From NCBI RefSeq assembly GCF_025118155.1, contig NW_026251389.1, positions 1,302,001 to 1,366,000 on the forward strand: DNA of 64,000 bases. Direction: 5' to 3'. A model generated the notes under the pieces. It did not search any database. It was not told the origin of the DNA and saw only the letters and a list, made by a program, of their open reading frames with translations. The DNA comes from Cokeromyces recurvatus (lineage: Eukaryota > Mucoromycota > Mucoromycetes > Mucorales > Mucoraceae). Positions 53,451 to 64,000 of the stretch are shown here, one piece after another. A program made the translations under genes and the position numbers. How positions within the stretch are numbered: position 1 is the stretch's first letter; each line of letters starts with the position of its first letter.

Positions 53451-54528
53451 TTTGAAAAAACCTTCTTTATTATTTAATAAATGATGGTTTATTTCTATTA
53501 ACTTTGTTGTAAAGACGACAACAATCATAACAACACTGAAAATGAATAAGATAAAATACAAAGGTAACGGGAGATAACAAAATGTCAGCGAACAGGAATA
53601 TATTTTTAAATAAATGTTTTAACTCTATAATAGTATTTATTGACGAGACAAAGTAGCAAACAGAAACTCCTTGTTTTCCAGAAAAAAAAAACATTAGGAG
53701 TGTTAAAGAATGATAAAGTGAGAGTTAAATTAAAGCCCTTACATGTTTGCCAAAATCCTCAGATACTATTGGGTAATGAGAATAAACGTCATTATTTAAA
53801 AGTTTATTAGTGTATTATTCTAGTTCAACAGATGCAGTTATTTTTAATTCTTTTTTCTCTTCTTTTTCTTACAAATACTCTCTTCATTGCAAACAAACAT
53901 GATCGGGCCGGGATAAGCTGATTTATTCTCTTATCTTGGCAACCACTATCTTTATACTGTAGGGTAAAAGTAAGGTATACGGATAGTTCGATTGTGAGCA
54001 ATCTCTGTAGGCTTGACGGAATCTCTAATACGTGACGCAACTAAAACATGTTCCAAGAGTTGGCTTACCTGAGAATTATTACCTGATTGTAATTTTCACC
54101 AGTAAGTTGCTTATCGAGATTGCTATTGTTTAATGTGATGCTTACGAACCACCTAAAAAAAATATATAACTTTTTTATTCATTTTTTTTTTTTGTATTAA
54201 TGTTATCATATTTTATAACTTCATTTCCTGACCTGTCTTATTTTTTTTTCCTTGGATCTCCAATTTCCCTTTACTGTGTGATGGTATTACCATTGCTTTA
54301 TCGGGAGAGAGGCTCTTAAAAATTTATTTTAAACTATTTCCTTACTTTCCTTTTGGGATTAGTTGTACTTTCACCTTCTCGTGGTTAATCCTGTTAGTAT
54401 CAAAGTTTGTTTGCTTTGAGAACCAAGAAAAGTACTGTTTTTTTTTTTGCTCAATAAAAAAGTATATATTTAAATAGGCTTTTATGTTATAAAGTTGGGA
54501 AATAATACATTAACCCTTAGTTTGATCC

Positions 54529-54696
54529 AACTCACATATTTGAAAAAACTCTCAGGAAAAATATGCATTGTTGACTCTTTCGAGATATTTTTTCCTGTAT
54601 TAAAAACTTCTCTAAAAAAAATAGGTGTATTTTTGATTGATGATAATTCTACTGTCAACTTTTTTTTTTCCTAACTGCTAATAAATTTTCTCTATT
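54529..54696 (-). repeat. Right 168-bp inverted repeat of the 3.3-kb segment
   Basis: Inverse match of 51378-51545. The inner end is at AACTCACATATTTG and the outer end at AATTTTCTCTATT. Confidence 0.88.
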
Positions 54697-55303
54697 TTCA
54701 TTCGATTTTCAAAAGTAAATCACTGTAAAATCAATGCGGGTTTTTTAATTACTAAATTTGCTTAGTTGGTTCAGAAGGCTACTAAATATAACCATATTTT
54801 TTAAATTTAATTACTGACATGATAGACGCGTTTAATAAGCATAATTTGAATTGTCTTTTTTTTTATAGAGTAGTAGACAATACAAAGCTATTGATATCTG
54901 CTGATAAGACGACTACTGCAATCTTTCCCCTTTCTAATTCCTATCGGAGAATATTAAAATAAAGTATACACCATATTTGGGTATCAAAAATTAACGGAAA
55001 ATGATAAATCATCTAACCAAGTTAAAGAAATATCTTATTAAATCAGCTTTTAAAAGAATAGTCTACTCATTCAAATGCTTTCTTTGGGTTCTTCTTTAAC
55101 TAGAAATAATATTAAAAAAAAAACTTAGTCTCTAACTCTCAGACATATCAGGCAAAAAAAAAAAAAAAAAGGAAGAAAAAAAAAGAAAAGAAAAAAAGAC
55201 ACGTCACGTTTTAAAGCATATTCATTTTTTTTATTTGTGTTTTTTCTTTCCTTTTTTTTATACACATATATAAATATACACATTTCTATTCTTAAACAGT
55301 TGT
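54697..55303. other. Intergenic region upstream of the SMARCD-like gene
   Basis: AT-rich. Sequence at 55291-55299 (CTTAAACAG) just before the proposed ATG resembles a splice acceptor, so a further 5' exon of the SMARCD-like gene could lie here, but I could not identify one. Confidence 0.45.
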
Positions 55304-57162
55304 ATGCAACCACAACCACAATCTCACGTGTATCAGCAACATCCTGGTACTATGCCTCCACCTGGAAATATGATGCCTCCTCAAGGAATGCCACCAAATG
55401 CAATGCCATTCAGAAAACGACCTAGTGAAGTGGATACGCTTCCTAAACACATCAAGTAAATTTCTAAATTGAAAAAAAAAGAGATTTAATCTATTCATTA
55501 ATAATACATGTCTATTTAGAAAGAAAAGGCCTACAGATAAAAATGTACCACCACAGGTTAGATCTATATTCATTTTTTTCCTTTAAACATAAAAACAGGA
55601 ATTCTAATATTATTATTATTATTTTGCCCCTTTACAGATTGAAACGTTCATTCCAGAATCAAAATTATATCGCGAGCTAGTTGAATTTGAAAAAAAATTA
55701 GATGCGACTATCATGAGGAAGAGATTAGATATTCAAGAAGCTCTTGGAAAACCATCAAAGGTTAGCAATACCACTACATCTATATAAAGATAGAATGTGT
55801 AAATAAATAACATTGTTGTAGGTACCTCATACACTTCGTCTTTTCATTTCAAATACAGCATCAGATCAAACAGTACATACAGAGCAAGAAAATACTTTTG
55901 ACTTAAACAACGGTATTACTCCTAATTGGACTCTTAGAATTGAAGGTCGTTTATTAGATGTAAGTTTTTTATTTTATTTTATTTTATTTTATTTTATTTT
56001 CTCTTCACATTTATATTGATACTAATTAAATGCTTAGTCTAATCGATCTACACCAAAAATCACCTCTTTCTTTCGTTCAATTGCTGTAGAATTAGATAGA
56101 GATCCAAATCTATATCCAGAAGGAAATTACATTGAGGTAAATACATACATCTTTTACTAATTCCTATTAATCAAATATTATTATTATTATTATTTTAGTG
56201 GCAAAAACAACCTAATTCACCCGAGTTTAATGTTGTTGAAATAAAGAGGAAAGGGGATGTTAATGTGAATGCAAAGATCATCTTGAATGTTGATTATAAC
56301 CCTCCAAAATTTAAATTAAGCCCTGTCTTGGCCGATTTATTAGACGCAAAGATTGAAACAAAACCACATATTGTTATGGGGATTTGGAATTACTGTAAGG
56401 CAAGTAGTTTTATAAGAGTTACCAATATGTAGAAGTGATTAAAAAAAAACAAACCTCCCTCCCTCATTAGGCTCATAAACTTCAAGATGCTGAAGATAAG
56501 AGAATTATTCGTTGTGATAATCGCTTAGCTCAGGTAAAGTATTATATAAAGATAAAGAATGACGATAAGCTCATTCATTTAATTTAGATATTTGGATTTC
56601 CTCAACTTCACTTTTCTCAATTACCAGAATTAATTTCTCAGCATTTAAGTAGACCTGACCCTATTGTTATTAATTATACAATTCGTGTTGATAAGCCATT
56701 ACATCAGTCATCAAAGGTATACGATATTGAAGTCGAGTTGGACAGTATTGTTCGTCAAAAAATGATGCATATCGTATCATCCACTCAAACGCAGAAGGAA
56801 ATCAATGCTTTAGACGATAAAATTATTCAATGTGTTCAAAGTATTAATAACAGTAAAATTAAACGAGACTTTTTATTACAATTTTCAAAGGAACCTGTCG
56901 ATTTTATCAATAAATGGATTGCAAGTCAAGCAAGGGATTTGGAAGTCATCTTGGGTGAAAGTGAGGTTAATTTGGAAGAATTGCGTCAATCTGACTTTTA
57001 TAAGCAACCTTGGTTGAAGGAAGCTGTATTCCATTACTTGACCACGAAGGTAAAAATAGTCAGGAAAAATTAAACATAAACAAAGTATTCACTTTGCTTA
57101 ATATATAGACACAACAACGTATGCAAGAATTACTTGGATTTCAACAACCTAGTACAAACTAG
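55304..57162 (+). CDS. SMARCD/Snf12/Rsc6-like SWI/SNF subunit with SWIB domain
   Basis: Nine exons (55304-55455, 55520-55556, 55638-55760, 55822-55959, 56038-56136, 56199-56399, 56471-56533, 56588-57049, 57109-57162) give 442 residues. The family (BAF60/SMARCD; Snf12 and Rsc6 in yeast) is a core subunit of SWI/SNF-type chromatin remodellers. The Pro/Met/Gln-rich N-terminus is followed by [19 protein letters not shown]. The SWIB/MDM2 domain (about 217-293) contains [14 protein letters not shown] and [23 protein letters not shown], and a C-terminal helical region ends [10 protein letters not shown]. The intron 56400-56470 starts with GC (AAG|GCAAGT); no GT donor keeps the frame. The start is uncertain, since an acceptor-like CAG lies 5 bp upstream of the ATG. 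The gene is convergent with the lactonase gene, with 77 bp between stop codons. Confidence 0.92.
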
Positions 57163-57239
57163 TCTATTTTTTTTTCTCCATACATACAAATATGTATATA
57201 TGCAATAAATAAATATTAAACATGTATACATCTTTTTAT

Positions 57240-58425
57240 TTATTCCCAAAATTGTATACAAGTAGGTTGAACATGTTTAATACTTGATACCTGTGTTAAT
57301 GTGCCTGTTTTTTGATTTATCTTGAAAACAACAATGTTATCAGAATCCTTGATAATATAAAGATGTTAGAGGCTTTTATATATCTATATATACATATACA
57401 TATTCAATCATATCATATATATATATATATATTACCTTATTTCCAACTAATAAATAGGATCCTGTAGGATCAATTGTAAAATGACGAGGATGTTTACCAC
57501 CTGTATCTTGATGACCGACTAGAGAAAGTTTACCTGTTCTTTCATCAATCTCAAAGATCGTAATAAGATCATAACCTCGCATAGATACGTACAAAAATTT
57601 ACCGTTGGGCGTGATGTCAATCTCAGAGCCTAGGTTTTCCTTCTCACCTTCAGGTAATGCGTAGATTTGTTGTATCTTTCGAAATTTACCCTCATAAGAA
57701 TCAAACTCAAGCATATAGACATCATTAGAGAGCTCAGTCACGAGATAACAAAAGTTATTATGGTTAGGTGCAAACTTGAGATGACGAGGGCCTGAGCCCT
57801 TAGGAAATTCAAAGGTCGAATGAAGAGTTAATTTCCCAGTATGTTGACGATCAAATTTGTAAGTAGCCAGGACATCACAACCTAGGTCGTTAGCGAATGC
57901 ATAGTGTTGAGTAATAGGGTCAAGATCGATGGAATGAACATGAGGTCCTTCTTGACGAGCAGGGACACCTCCAGAGGGCTGGTATAAATCAGCATGATTA
58001 GATATCGAAACTGCCTCGCCTATAGAAGATTCTGGGGAACCTGGGGAAATGATGGGGAAGACAGAAGTTGTGCCACTTGTGTAATTAGCAACCAAGATAT
58101 AATTTCCAGTAGCATCACAGGTAACGTAGCAAGGGTCTTCACCACCTGAAGGCTGTTGGTTTATCAACCTCAACTCCCCAGTCTCCTTGTTTCGTGTATA
58201 ACTTGAGACTGAACCTGTTTCTTGACCTTGAAATCCAGTAATTTCATTCACAACATACATGTGCTGGTTACTTTTATGAAGGCAAAAATAGGAAGGATGA
58301 AGAGCCTCTGCTGCTAAGCCTTTAGGTGTCAAAACTCCTGTTGATGAATCAAAGTTGTATTGATATATACCGATACTTTTATCAGTTGTATAGCCTGAGA
58401 CATAAACAGACATATTCTTGTTCAT
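57240..58425 (-). CDS. 6-phosphogluconolactonase-type lactonase, seven-bladed beta-propeller
   Basis: Two exons (57436-58425, 57240-57347) give 365 residues. The protein belongs to the Lactonase (7-bladed propeller) family, as in bacterial YbhE/Pgl, rather than the SOL/NagB-type enzyme. Repeating blade motifs are visible: SVYVSGYT near the start, HPSYFCLHKSNQHMYVVNE, GEDPCYVTCDATGNYILVANY, GPRHLKFAPNHNNFCYLVTE, DITPNGKFLYVSMRG and HPRHFTIDPTGSYLLVGNK. The conserved HSID-type segment GPHVHSIDLDP carries a likely catalytic histidine. Activity would feed the oxidative pentose phosphate pathway, but several fungal members act on other lactones, so the exact substrate is inferred. Without the second exon the last blade would be replaced by intron-encoded Tyr/Ile repeats. 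An internal Met5 is an alternative start. Confidence 0.88.
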
Positions 58426-58607
58426 TGCTTAATTTATTTTATTTTATTTTTCTAAAAAAAAATTAAAAAAAAAATGTGTATAAAAACAAAAAAGAATAAA
58501 GAACTAACTTTTCCCGCGTTTTTTCTAATTTAATGCGTATCCCCTACGGAGATTTAATATATAGTTGCTTTATATACACAAATATGTATTTTTTTTTTAC
58601 TGCGTTC

Positions 58608-58647
<40 letters not shown>

Positions 58648-60151
58648 TCTCATCTCCGATGTATTCTTTAAAAAGCTATTAAATTGAGCTCTTCTTCTAA
58701 TCATTGAAAAGTTAAATGTCTAATAATAAAGTCGTAGAAATATCTTTATGATATTTAAGTAGATGTATCAATAGTAATTTTTGAGTCTAAAGAGCTTCTT
58801 CCTTAAACATATTTCATTTTCCTAACTTAATTTTAGCAGCTCACCAAACTACTTAATAGGTTTTCTTTGTTAGTAATATTTTGTATTTTTTTTTTAAAAA
58901 AAAAGAATAAGTAGTCAAATCTTATTTTTAAACATATCTAGTCTATCACGTACAATATATATTAAGCTGTTTATTATACAATTGCTGAGAAGAGTAAATA
59001 AAAATATACTAATTAAAAATAAATAATTTATACATAAAGTTAACTCATGGATAATACAAAGAAAGGTTATATTATAGATACTCAAAGATGAGAGGCATGG
59101 CAAGGATATAGCATTATTTAATCAAACTAAAGAATAGTCGAAATAAAAAAAGGAAATAGCTCTGTTTATGTTGTTTATTAATAATATTCTCTACTAGTCT
59201 TCGGAAGGTGACTAAGTAAGTAGTAATCCCATTATGGTCTTCTTTGACTGAGACTAAAACACTAAGAAATGTTATAAGATATAGAATATAACAATACAAT
59301 CATCAATAAAGTGTATAATTCACTAAATACTTAATATTGATTTATTCAACTACTTTTTTTTTATTTTTAATGTAGAAAAGAACCAATAAATATAGTGAAA
59401 ATGTATATAGTCATACGTTAAGATCAATGCTTAGATGACTTATACATAATTCATTTTAAGAAATAACAATATCATTAGGTATACTAAGTAAATAAAATTC
59501 ATCCAGCAGCAATTGAATGATATATGCCTTAACAGGTATAGAAGTTAATTATCCAGTTTTCCAAACTCAGTATTAAAGCTATTAACTTTATACTATTCTT
59601 GCTATAAACTAACACTATATCATGTAAAGTTTTTTCTTTCTTTCTTTCTTTTTTTTTTTAGACTGCTTAAGGTTATTGTTCTTCATATATTAACACACAA
59701 ATAATTGATTTGTCATCAACACAGGGTCGAATTAGATTGTATCTTTCAATATTTGAAAAGTATTGACTTTCATCATATCTTAAATATATGTATTCTTTTA
59801 TATATATATATATATACTAATTATTTATGCTCTTGACTTAACGTATTACAACGTATGGTTAAAAGATCTAAAGCTCTAAACCAGCTTGTAGACAACAGAC
59901 ATGAACCTGTTTTGAAGTCCGTTTATAGAAAGTATAATTTGAAACTCAATCAAAAGTGGCTATAAAAATATAAGTCACATTTTTTTTTTTTTTTTATTTG
60001 TTGAAATTTTTTTTTGTTTGATTAAAAGCACATTGTCTTCTATTCTTTTTTTTTAACTAGACAACCTCAACGATCCGCCCAACAGGCATAAAGAAAGACA
60101 ACAACAATATAAAGTGGAGGAATTAAAAAAAAAGAAAGACGATAAATAAAA
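58426..60151. other. Divergent intergenic region, lactonase to RPA135
   Basis: 1.7 kb with a 34-nt A run (58611-58644), AT microsatellites and no credible ORF. It must contain promoters for both genes. Several minus ORFs of about 60 codons are low complexity. Confidence 0.55.
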
Positions 60152-63100
60152 ATGTCGAAATTTAATACACTTGAACGAGAGGAGATGTTCCGTAATCCCT
60201 CAAATGAGAAGTTTGGAACTCCTTCATTACAAGAAGTTGTTGCACCTCACCTTGAATCCTTTAATAGCATTTCTGAATTTGGTCTTGGACAACCAGGTTT
60301 ATTAGACTATGCTATTAAGGACATTGGTACATTTTCCGTATTCGATAATGCGGACAATGACAAGAATTTAGATCCAAAAGGTGTCTCACTTGGCAACAAG
60401 TTAACATTTTGGCTTGAAGATGTTAAGATGCATCAACCTATGGTTAGTGAAAGAGATACAACAACACTCAAAAGAAGAATTTATCCTACTGAATGTCGTG
60501 AACGTTTAACTACATATCGTGGTAGACTTCAAGGCAAAATCTGTTGGAAAGTGAATAATGGTCCTGTTCAGTCTGAAAACCGAGAATTTGGTTTGATCCC
60601 TATTATGGTTCGTTCTAATCGTTGTAACCTTAGAGGAATGTTCCCTAAAGAATTAATTGCTCATCATGAAGAATCTGAAGAAATGGGTGGTTATTTTATT
60701 GTAAACGGTATTGAAAAGTTAATTCGTCTCTTGATTGTCCCACGTCGTAATCATGTTACTGCTATCGTTCGTAATTCATTCCAAAATCGTGGTCCTACTT
60801 ACTCTACTTATGGTTGTGCCATTCGTTGTGCTCGTCGTGATCAAACAACTTTAACGAATACAATTCATTATTTGACAGATGGTAATGTTATGTTCCGTTT
60901 TGCCTGGCGTAAGCAAGAATATCTTTTACCTGCTGTTCTTGTCTTTAAGGCCTTAGTAGATACATCCGATAAAGAAATCTTTGATGCTCTATGCCAAGGC
61001 GATCTTCAAAATACATTCTTAACTGATCGTATTGAATTACTCTTGAGATCCTTCAAAATCTATTCTCTCTTTACTCGTGAACAATGCTTAAGTTACATTG
61101 GTGAAAAGTTCAGAGTCATTATGATGCTTGATGAAGATTTAACTGATCAAGAAGTAGGTGAAGCACTTCTTAAGAAAGTCGTTTTTGTTCATATGGATGA
61201 CAATCGTGATAAATTTAATCTTTTGGCCTTCATGATTCGTAAACTTTACTCTGTTGTCTCTGGTGAATGTGTTCCTGATAATCCAGATGCTCCTCAACAT
61301 CAAGAAGTGCTTCTTGGCGGACACCTTTACAATATGATTCTTAAAGAAAAGATTTTTGATTATTTGAATAGTATTAGAATGCAGATCCGTAACGATATTA
61401 GATTAAATCCATCCAAAGTTGACTTCTTTAACAGTAAGTTACTATTCAAAAAAAAAAAAAGAATTCACTATAAATGAATCATTTGTTAACATACTATCTG
61501 TATGTACATAGATACTTATTTCCAGAATGCTTGTCGTAAATCAAATCCAGATATTGGTCCCAAATTAGCTTATTTCTTAGCTACAGGTAATCTTGTTAGT
61601 AAGACAGGTTTGGATCTTCAACAATTCTCTGGTTTCACTATTGTTGCCGAAAAACTTAACTTTTTCCGTTATTTATCTCATTTCCGTTGTATCCATCGTG
61701 GTGCTTTCTTTGCTGAGCTTAAAACAACATCAGTTCGTAAGTTACTTCCTGAAGCCTGGGGTTTCCTTTGTCCTGTCCATACTCCTGATGGTGCACCATG
61801 TGGTCTTTTGAACCATTTAGCCCACAAATGTAAGGTCATCAACGAACCTCTTGATGTTGCAAATATTCCTCGTCTTTTAACAGCCCTTGGTGTATCTCAA
61901 AATTTCCTTCACACTATTAATCGTCCTGGAGATATTGTTGTTATGTTGGATGGTAAGATTATTGGCTGGTGTACACCTGCTACTGCTGCTAAGGCAGCTG
62001 AGAGCTTAAAGGTATGGAGAGTGAATAATGAAAACAAAGTTCCTTTCGATCTTGAAATTGCCAATGTACCTAAAACTTATGGTGGTGAATATCCTGGTCT
62101 TTATCTATTCTCTAGCCCGGCTCGTATGATGCGTCCCGTGAAATATCTTGGTAATGGTAAGACTGATATGATTGGTACCTTTGAACAAGTTTATATGGAT
62201 ATTGCCTGTATGGATGATGAAGTTGTTCCTGGTGTAACTACTCATCAAGAAATTGCCCCCACTCATATTCTTAGTGTTGTTGCTAATCAAACACCTTTCT
62301 CTGATTTTAACCAATCTCCTCGTAATATGTATCAATGTCAAATGGGTAAGCAAACGATGGGTACACCATCTACTGTTATCAATCATCGTACAGATAATAA
62401 GTTGTATCGTATCCAATCTGCACAAACACCTGTTGTGAGAACCGAACTTTACAATCATTACGGTCTTGATGGTTGGCCACAAGGTAATAATGCCATTGTT
62501 GCTGTTATTTCATATACTGGTTATGATATGGAAGATGCTATGATTTTGAACAAGTCAGCACATGAGCGTGGTTTTGGTTATGGTACAGTTTATAAGGCAG
62601 AAACAATTGATCTCAACAGTATGCGTTCTCGTGGTGAACCAATTACATATAGATTTGGTCTTGACCCTGTTAAAGGAAAGAAATATCGTAACAAGCTTGG
62701 AGATGATGGTTTGCCACACATTGGTGCCCATTTAGTAGCTGATGATCCTATTTGTTCTTATATTGATGAGTCTACAGGCAGAAATATCATCAAGAAATAC
62801 AAGGGACCTGAAGATGCCTATGTTGATGAAGTCCGTATTTTAGGTGATGATTCAGGTAATGGTGAGCTTCAAAAAGTTCATATCAAGCTTCGTATCACAC
62901 GTTCCCCCGTTATTGGTGATAAATTCTCATCTCGTCACGGACAAAAGGGTGTCTGTTCACAGAAATATCCAGCTATTGATATGCCATTTACAGAATCAGG
63001 TATGCAACCTGACATTATTATTAACCCTCATGCTTTCCCCTCTCGTATGACAATTGGTATGTTTGTTGAGAGTATTGCTGGTAAAGCAGGTGCTCTTCAT

Positions 63101-63776
63101 GGTATTGCACAGGATAGTACACCATTTAAATTCAATGAACAAAACACAGCAGCTGATTACTTTGGAGAACAATTAAGAAAGGCTGGTTATAACTATTATG
63201 GTAATGAAGCAATGTATTCTGGTATTACTGGTGAAGAATTAAAGATGGATATTTATATTGGTGTAAGTATATTTATAGTAATTGGTTAAGATATAGAAAG
63301 AAAAAGAAAAAAAGACTCAAGCATGTACATACATTTATACATCTGTTTTGTTGTAGGTCGTATATTATCAACGTCTTAGACACATGGTGAATGATAAATT
63401 CCAAGTCCGTACAACCGGTCCAGTACATAACCTTACTATGCAACCTGTTAAAGGTCGTAAGAGACATGGTGGTATTCGTCTCGGTGAAATGGAACGTGAT
63501 TCATTAATTGCACATGGTACAAGTTACATTCTTCAAGATCGTTTAATGAACTGTTCAGATTATAGTCAAGCATATGTATGTCGTCTTTGTGGATCATTAG
63601 CTTCACCCATTTGTACCAAGATAGTGTCAACTTTAGGCAATCGTCGTACATATGAATGTAAGACATGTGGTACAGCAAAGGGCATTGATTTGATTGCTAT
63701 TCCTTATGTATTCAGATATCTTACAACTGAATTAATGAGTATGGGTATTAAATTAACTTTAGGCATTAAACCTTAG
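60152..63776 (+). CDS. RPA2: RNA polymerase I second-largest subunit (RPA135/Rpa2)
   Basis: Three exons (60152-61433, 61512-63262, 63357-63776) give 1150 residues, close to human (1135) and yeast (1203). The subunit forms one side of the active centre of the enzyme that transcribes the rRNA precursor in the nucleolus. Pol I rather than Pol II or III is shown by GYFIVNGIEKLIRLLIVPRRNH and SVVANQTPFSDFNQSPRNMYQCQMGKQTMG. The hybrid-binding and active-site segment GDKFSSRHGQKG and the C-terminal zinc site C1086, C1089, C1112, C1115 are intact. The ATG is preceded by a purine-rich leader (AAATAAAAATG). Codon use is biased towards T-ending codons, consistent with high expression. Splice junctions preserve the frame: FFN-NTYFQ and YIG-VVYYQ. 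Confidence 0.96.
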
Positions 63777-64000
63777 AATCTATGTTAAATATTTTTGACT
63801 TGTTGTACAATAAATGCATTTTCTTCTCTCTCTTTCTTTCTTTTTTTATTTTATTTTTTTTTTTTTTTTATTTATTTATTTCTTATTTGTATCGGTCTTT
63901 TATAGAAACAAAGGATTCTATTGGTAAATTATGCAGAATACTAATAAACATTATACAACACACATCATCTTATTTTACCCTTTTTTGCTCTCTCCTTTTT
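63777..64000. other. RPA135 3' flank
   Basis: AT-rich with CT and T runs. AATAAA occurs shortly after the stop (near 63810), a plausible polyadenylation signal. Nothing else is seen. Confidence 0.5.

Larger units (their letters stand above)
51378..54696. mobile_element. Putative 3.3-kb element with terminal inverted repeats
   Basis: Two 168-bp inverted repeats bound 3319 bp that contain a broken multi-exon gene on the minus strand. The structure fits a DNA transposon or a transposon-like unit that captured a host gene. Against this, no clear target-site duplication flanks the ends (left outside ...TTTTTTTACC, right outside TTCATTCG) and no transposase is recognisable. An alternative is two oppositely oriented copies of a small repeat lying by chance around the gene. 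Confidence 0.5.

Noticed and set aside
53825..54040. 71-codon minus ORF inside the inverted-repeat unit
   Set aside because: Basic and Cys-containing, but neighbouring frames look equally plausible and no family is recognisable.

Overview
The window looks like nuclear DNA from an early-diverging, Mucorales-like fungus. It is strongly AT-rich and full of A/T homopolymers and microsatellites. Protein-coding genes carry many short (about 45-140 nt) GT-AG introns and encode fungal proteins: squalene epoxidase, an Atf1-type bZIP factor, a Zn2Cys6 factor and an AVT-type amino acid transporter. A Mucoromycota assignment is inferred from gene content, intron style and the flavour of the decayed LINE and lineage-specific gene fragments. 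I see no rRNA gene, tRNA gene or CRISPR array. Exon coordinates were worked out by hand from splice signals and reading-frame continuity; every full gene model below sums to a multiple of three.

Layout: 1-4.5 kb holds the tail of an unknown + strand gene, an unknown low-complexity protein (-) and VPS36 of ESCRT-II (-). At 4.7-10.3 kb is LTN1/listerin (+), divergent from VPS36. A minus-strand run follows from 10.8 to 15.9 kb: an elongin-B-like protein, squalene epoxidase (ERG1) and an AVT1-like vacuolar amino acid transporter. At 17.6-19.0 kb is an Atf1-like bZIP gene (+), at 20.3-20.8 kb PHF5A/Rds3 (-), and at 23.6-26.2 kb a transcription factor with two Zn2Cys6 clusters (-).

The most striking structure lies at 31.4-39.0 kb. 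A complete four-exon SS18/SSXT-like coactivator gene is present twice as a near-perfect 2.5-kb inverted repeat, around a 2.65-kb spacer containing a decayed LINE reverse transcriptase. The arms differ in length by 4 nt, fully explained by one AT unit, one CAA codon and one T. The two copies are convergent, and homology stops about 11 nt before each ATG, so each copy has a different promoter.

Then come GAPDH (41.7-42.9 kb, -), a tiny Cys-rich ORF (46.3 kb), a myo-inositol-type sugar transporter (46.9-49.0 kb, -), a broken LINE (49.4-51.3 kb, -), and a 3.3-kb segment bounded by 168-bp inverted repeats (51.4-54.7 kb) that holds a broken gene of unknown family. The right end carries a SMARCD/Snf12-like SWI/SNF subunit (55.3-57.2 kb, +), a lactonase-type 6-phosphogluconolactonase (57.2-58.4 kb, -) and the second-largest subunit of RNA polymerase I (60.2-63.8 kb, +).

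Functional themes: two SWI/SNF-type subunits (SS18-like, SMARCD-like), other nuclear gene-expression factors (bZIP, Zn2Cys6, PHF5A, RPA135), protein quality control and sorting (LTN1, VPS36), and metabolism (ERG1, GAPDH, 6PGL, two transporters). There is no sign of operon-like organisation.
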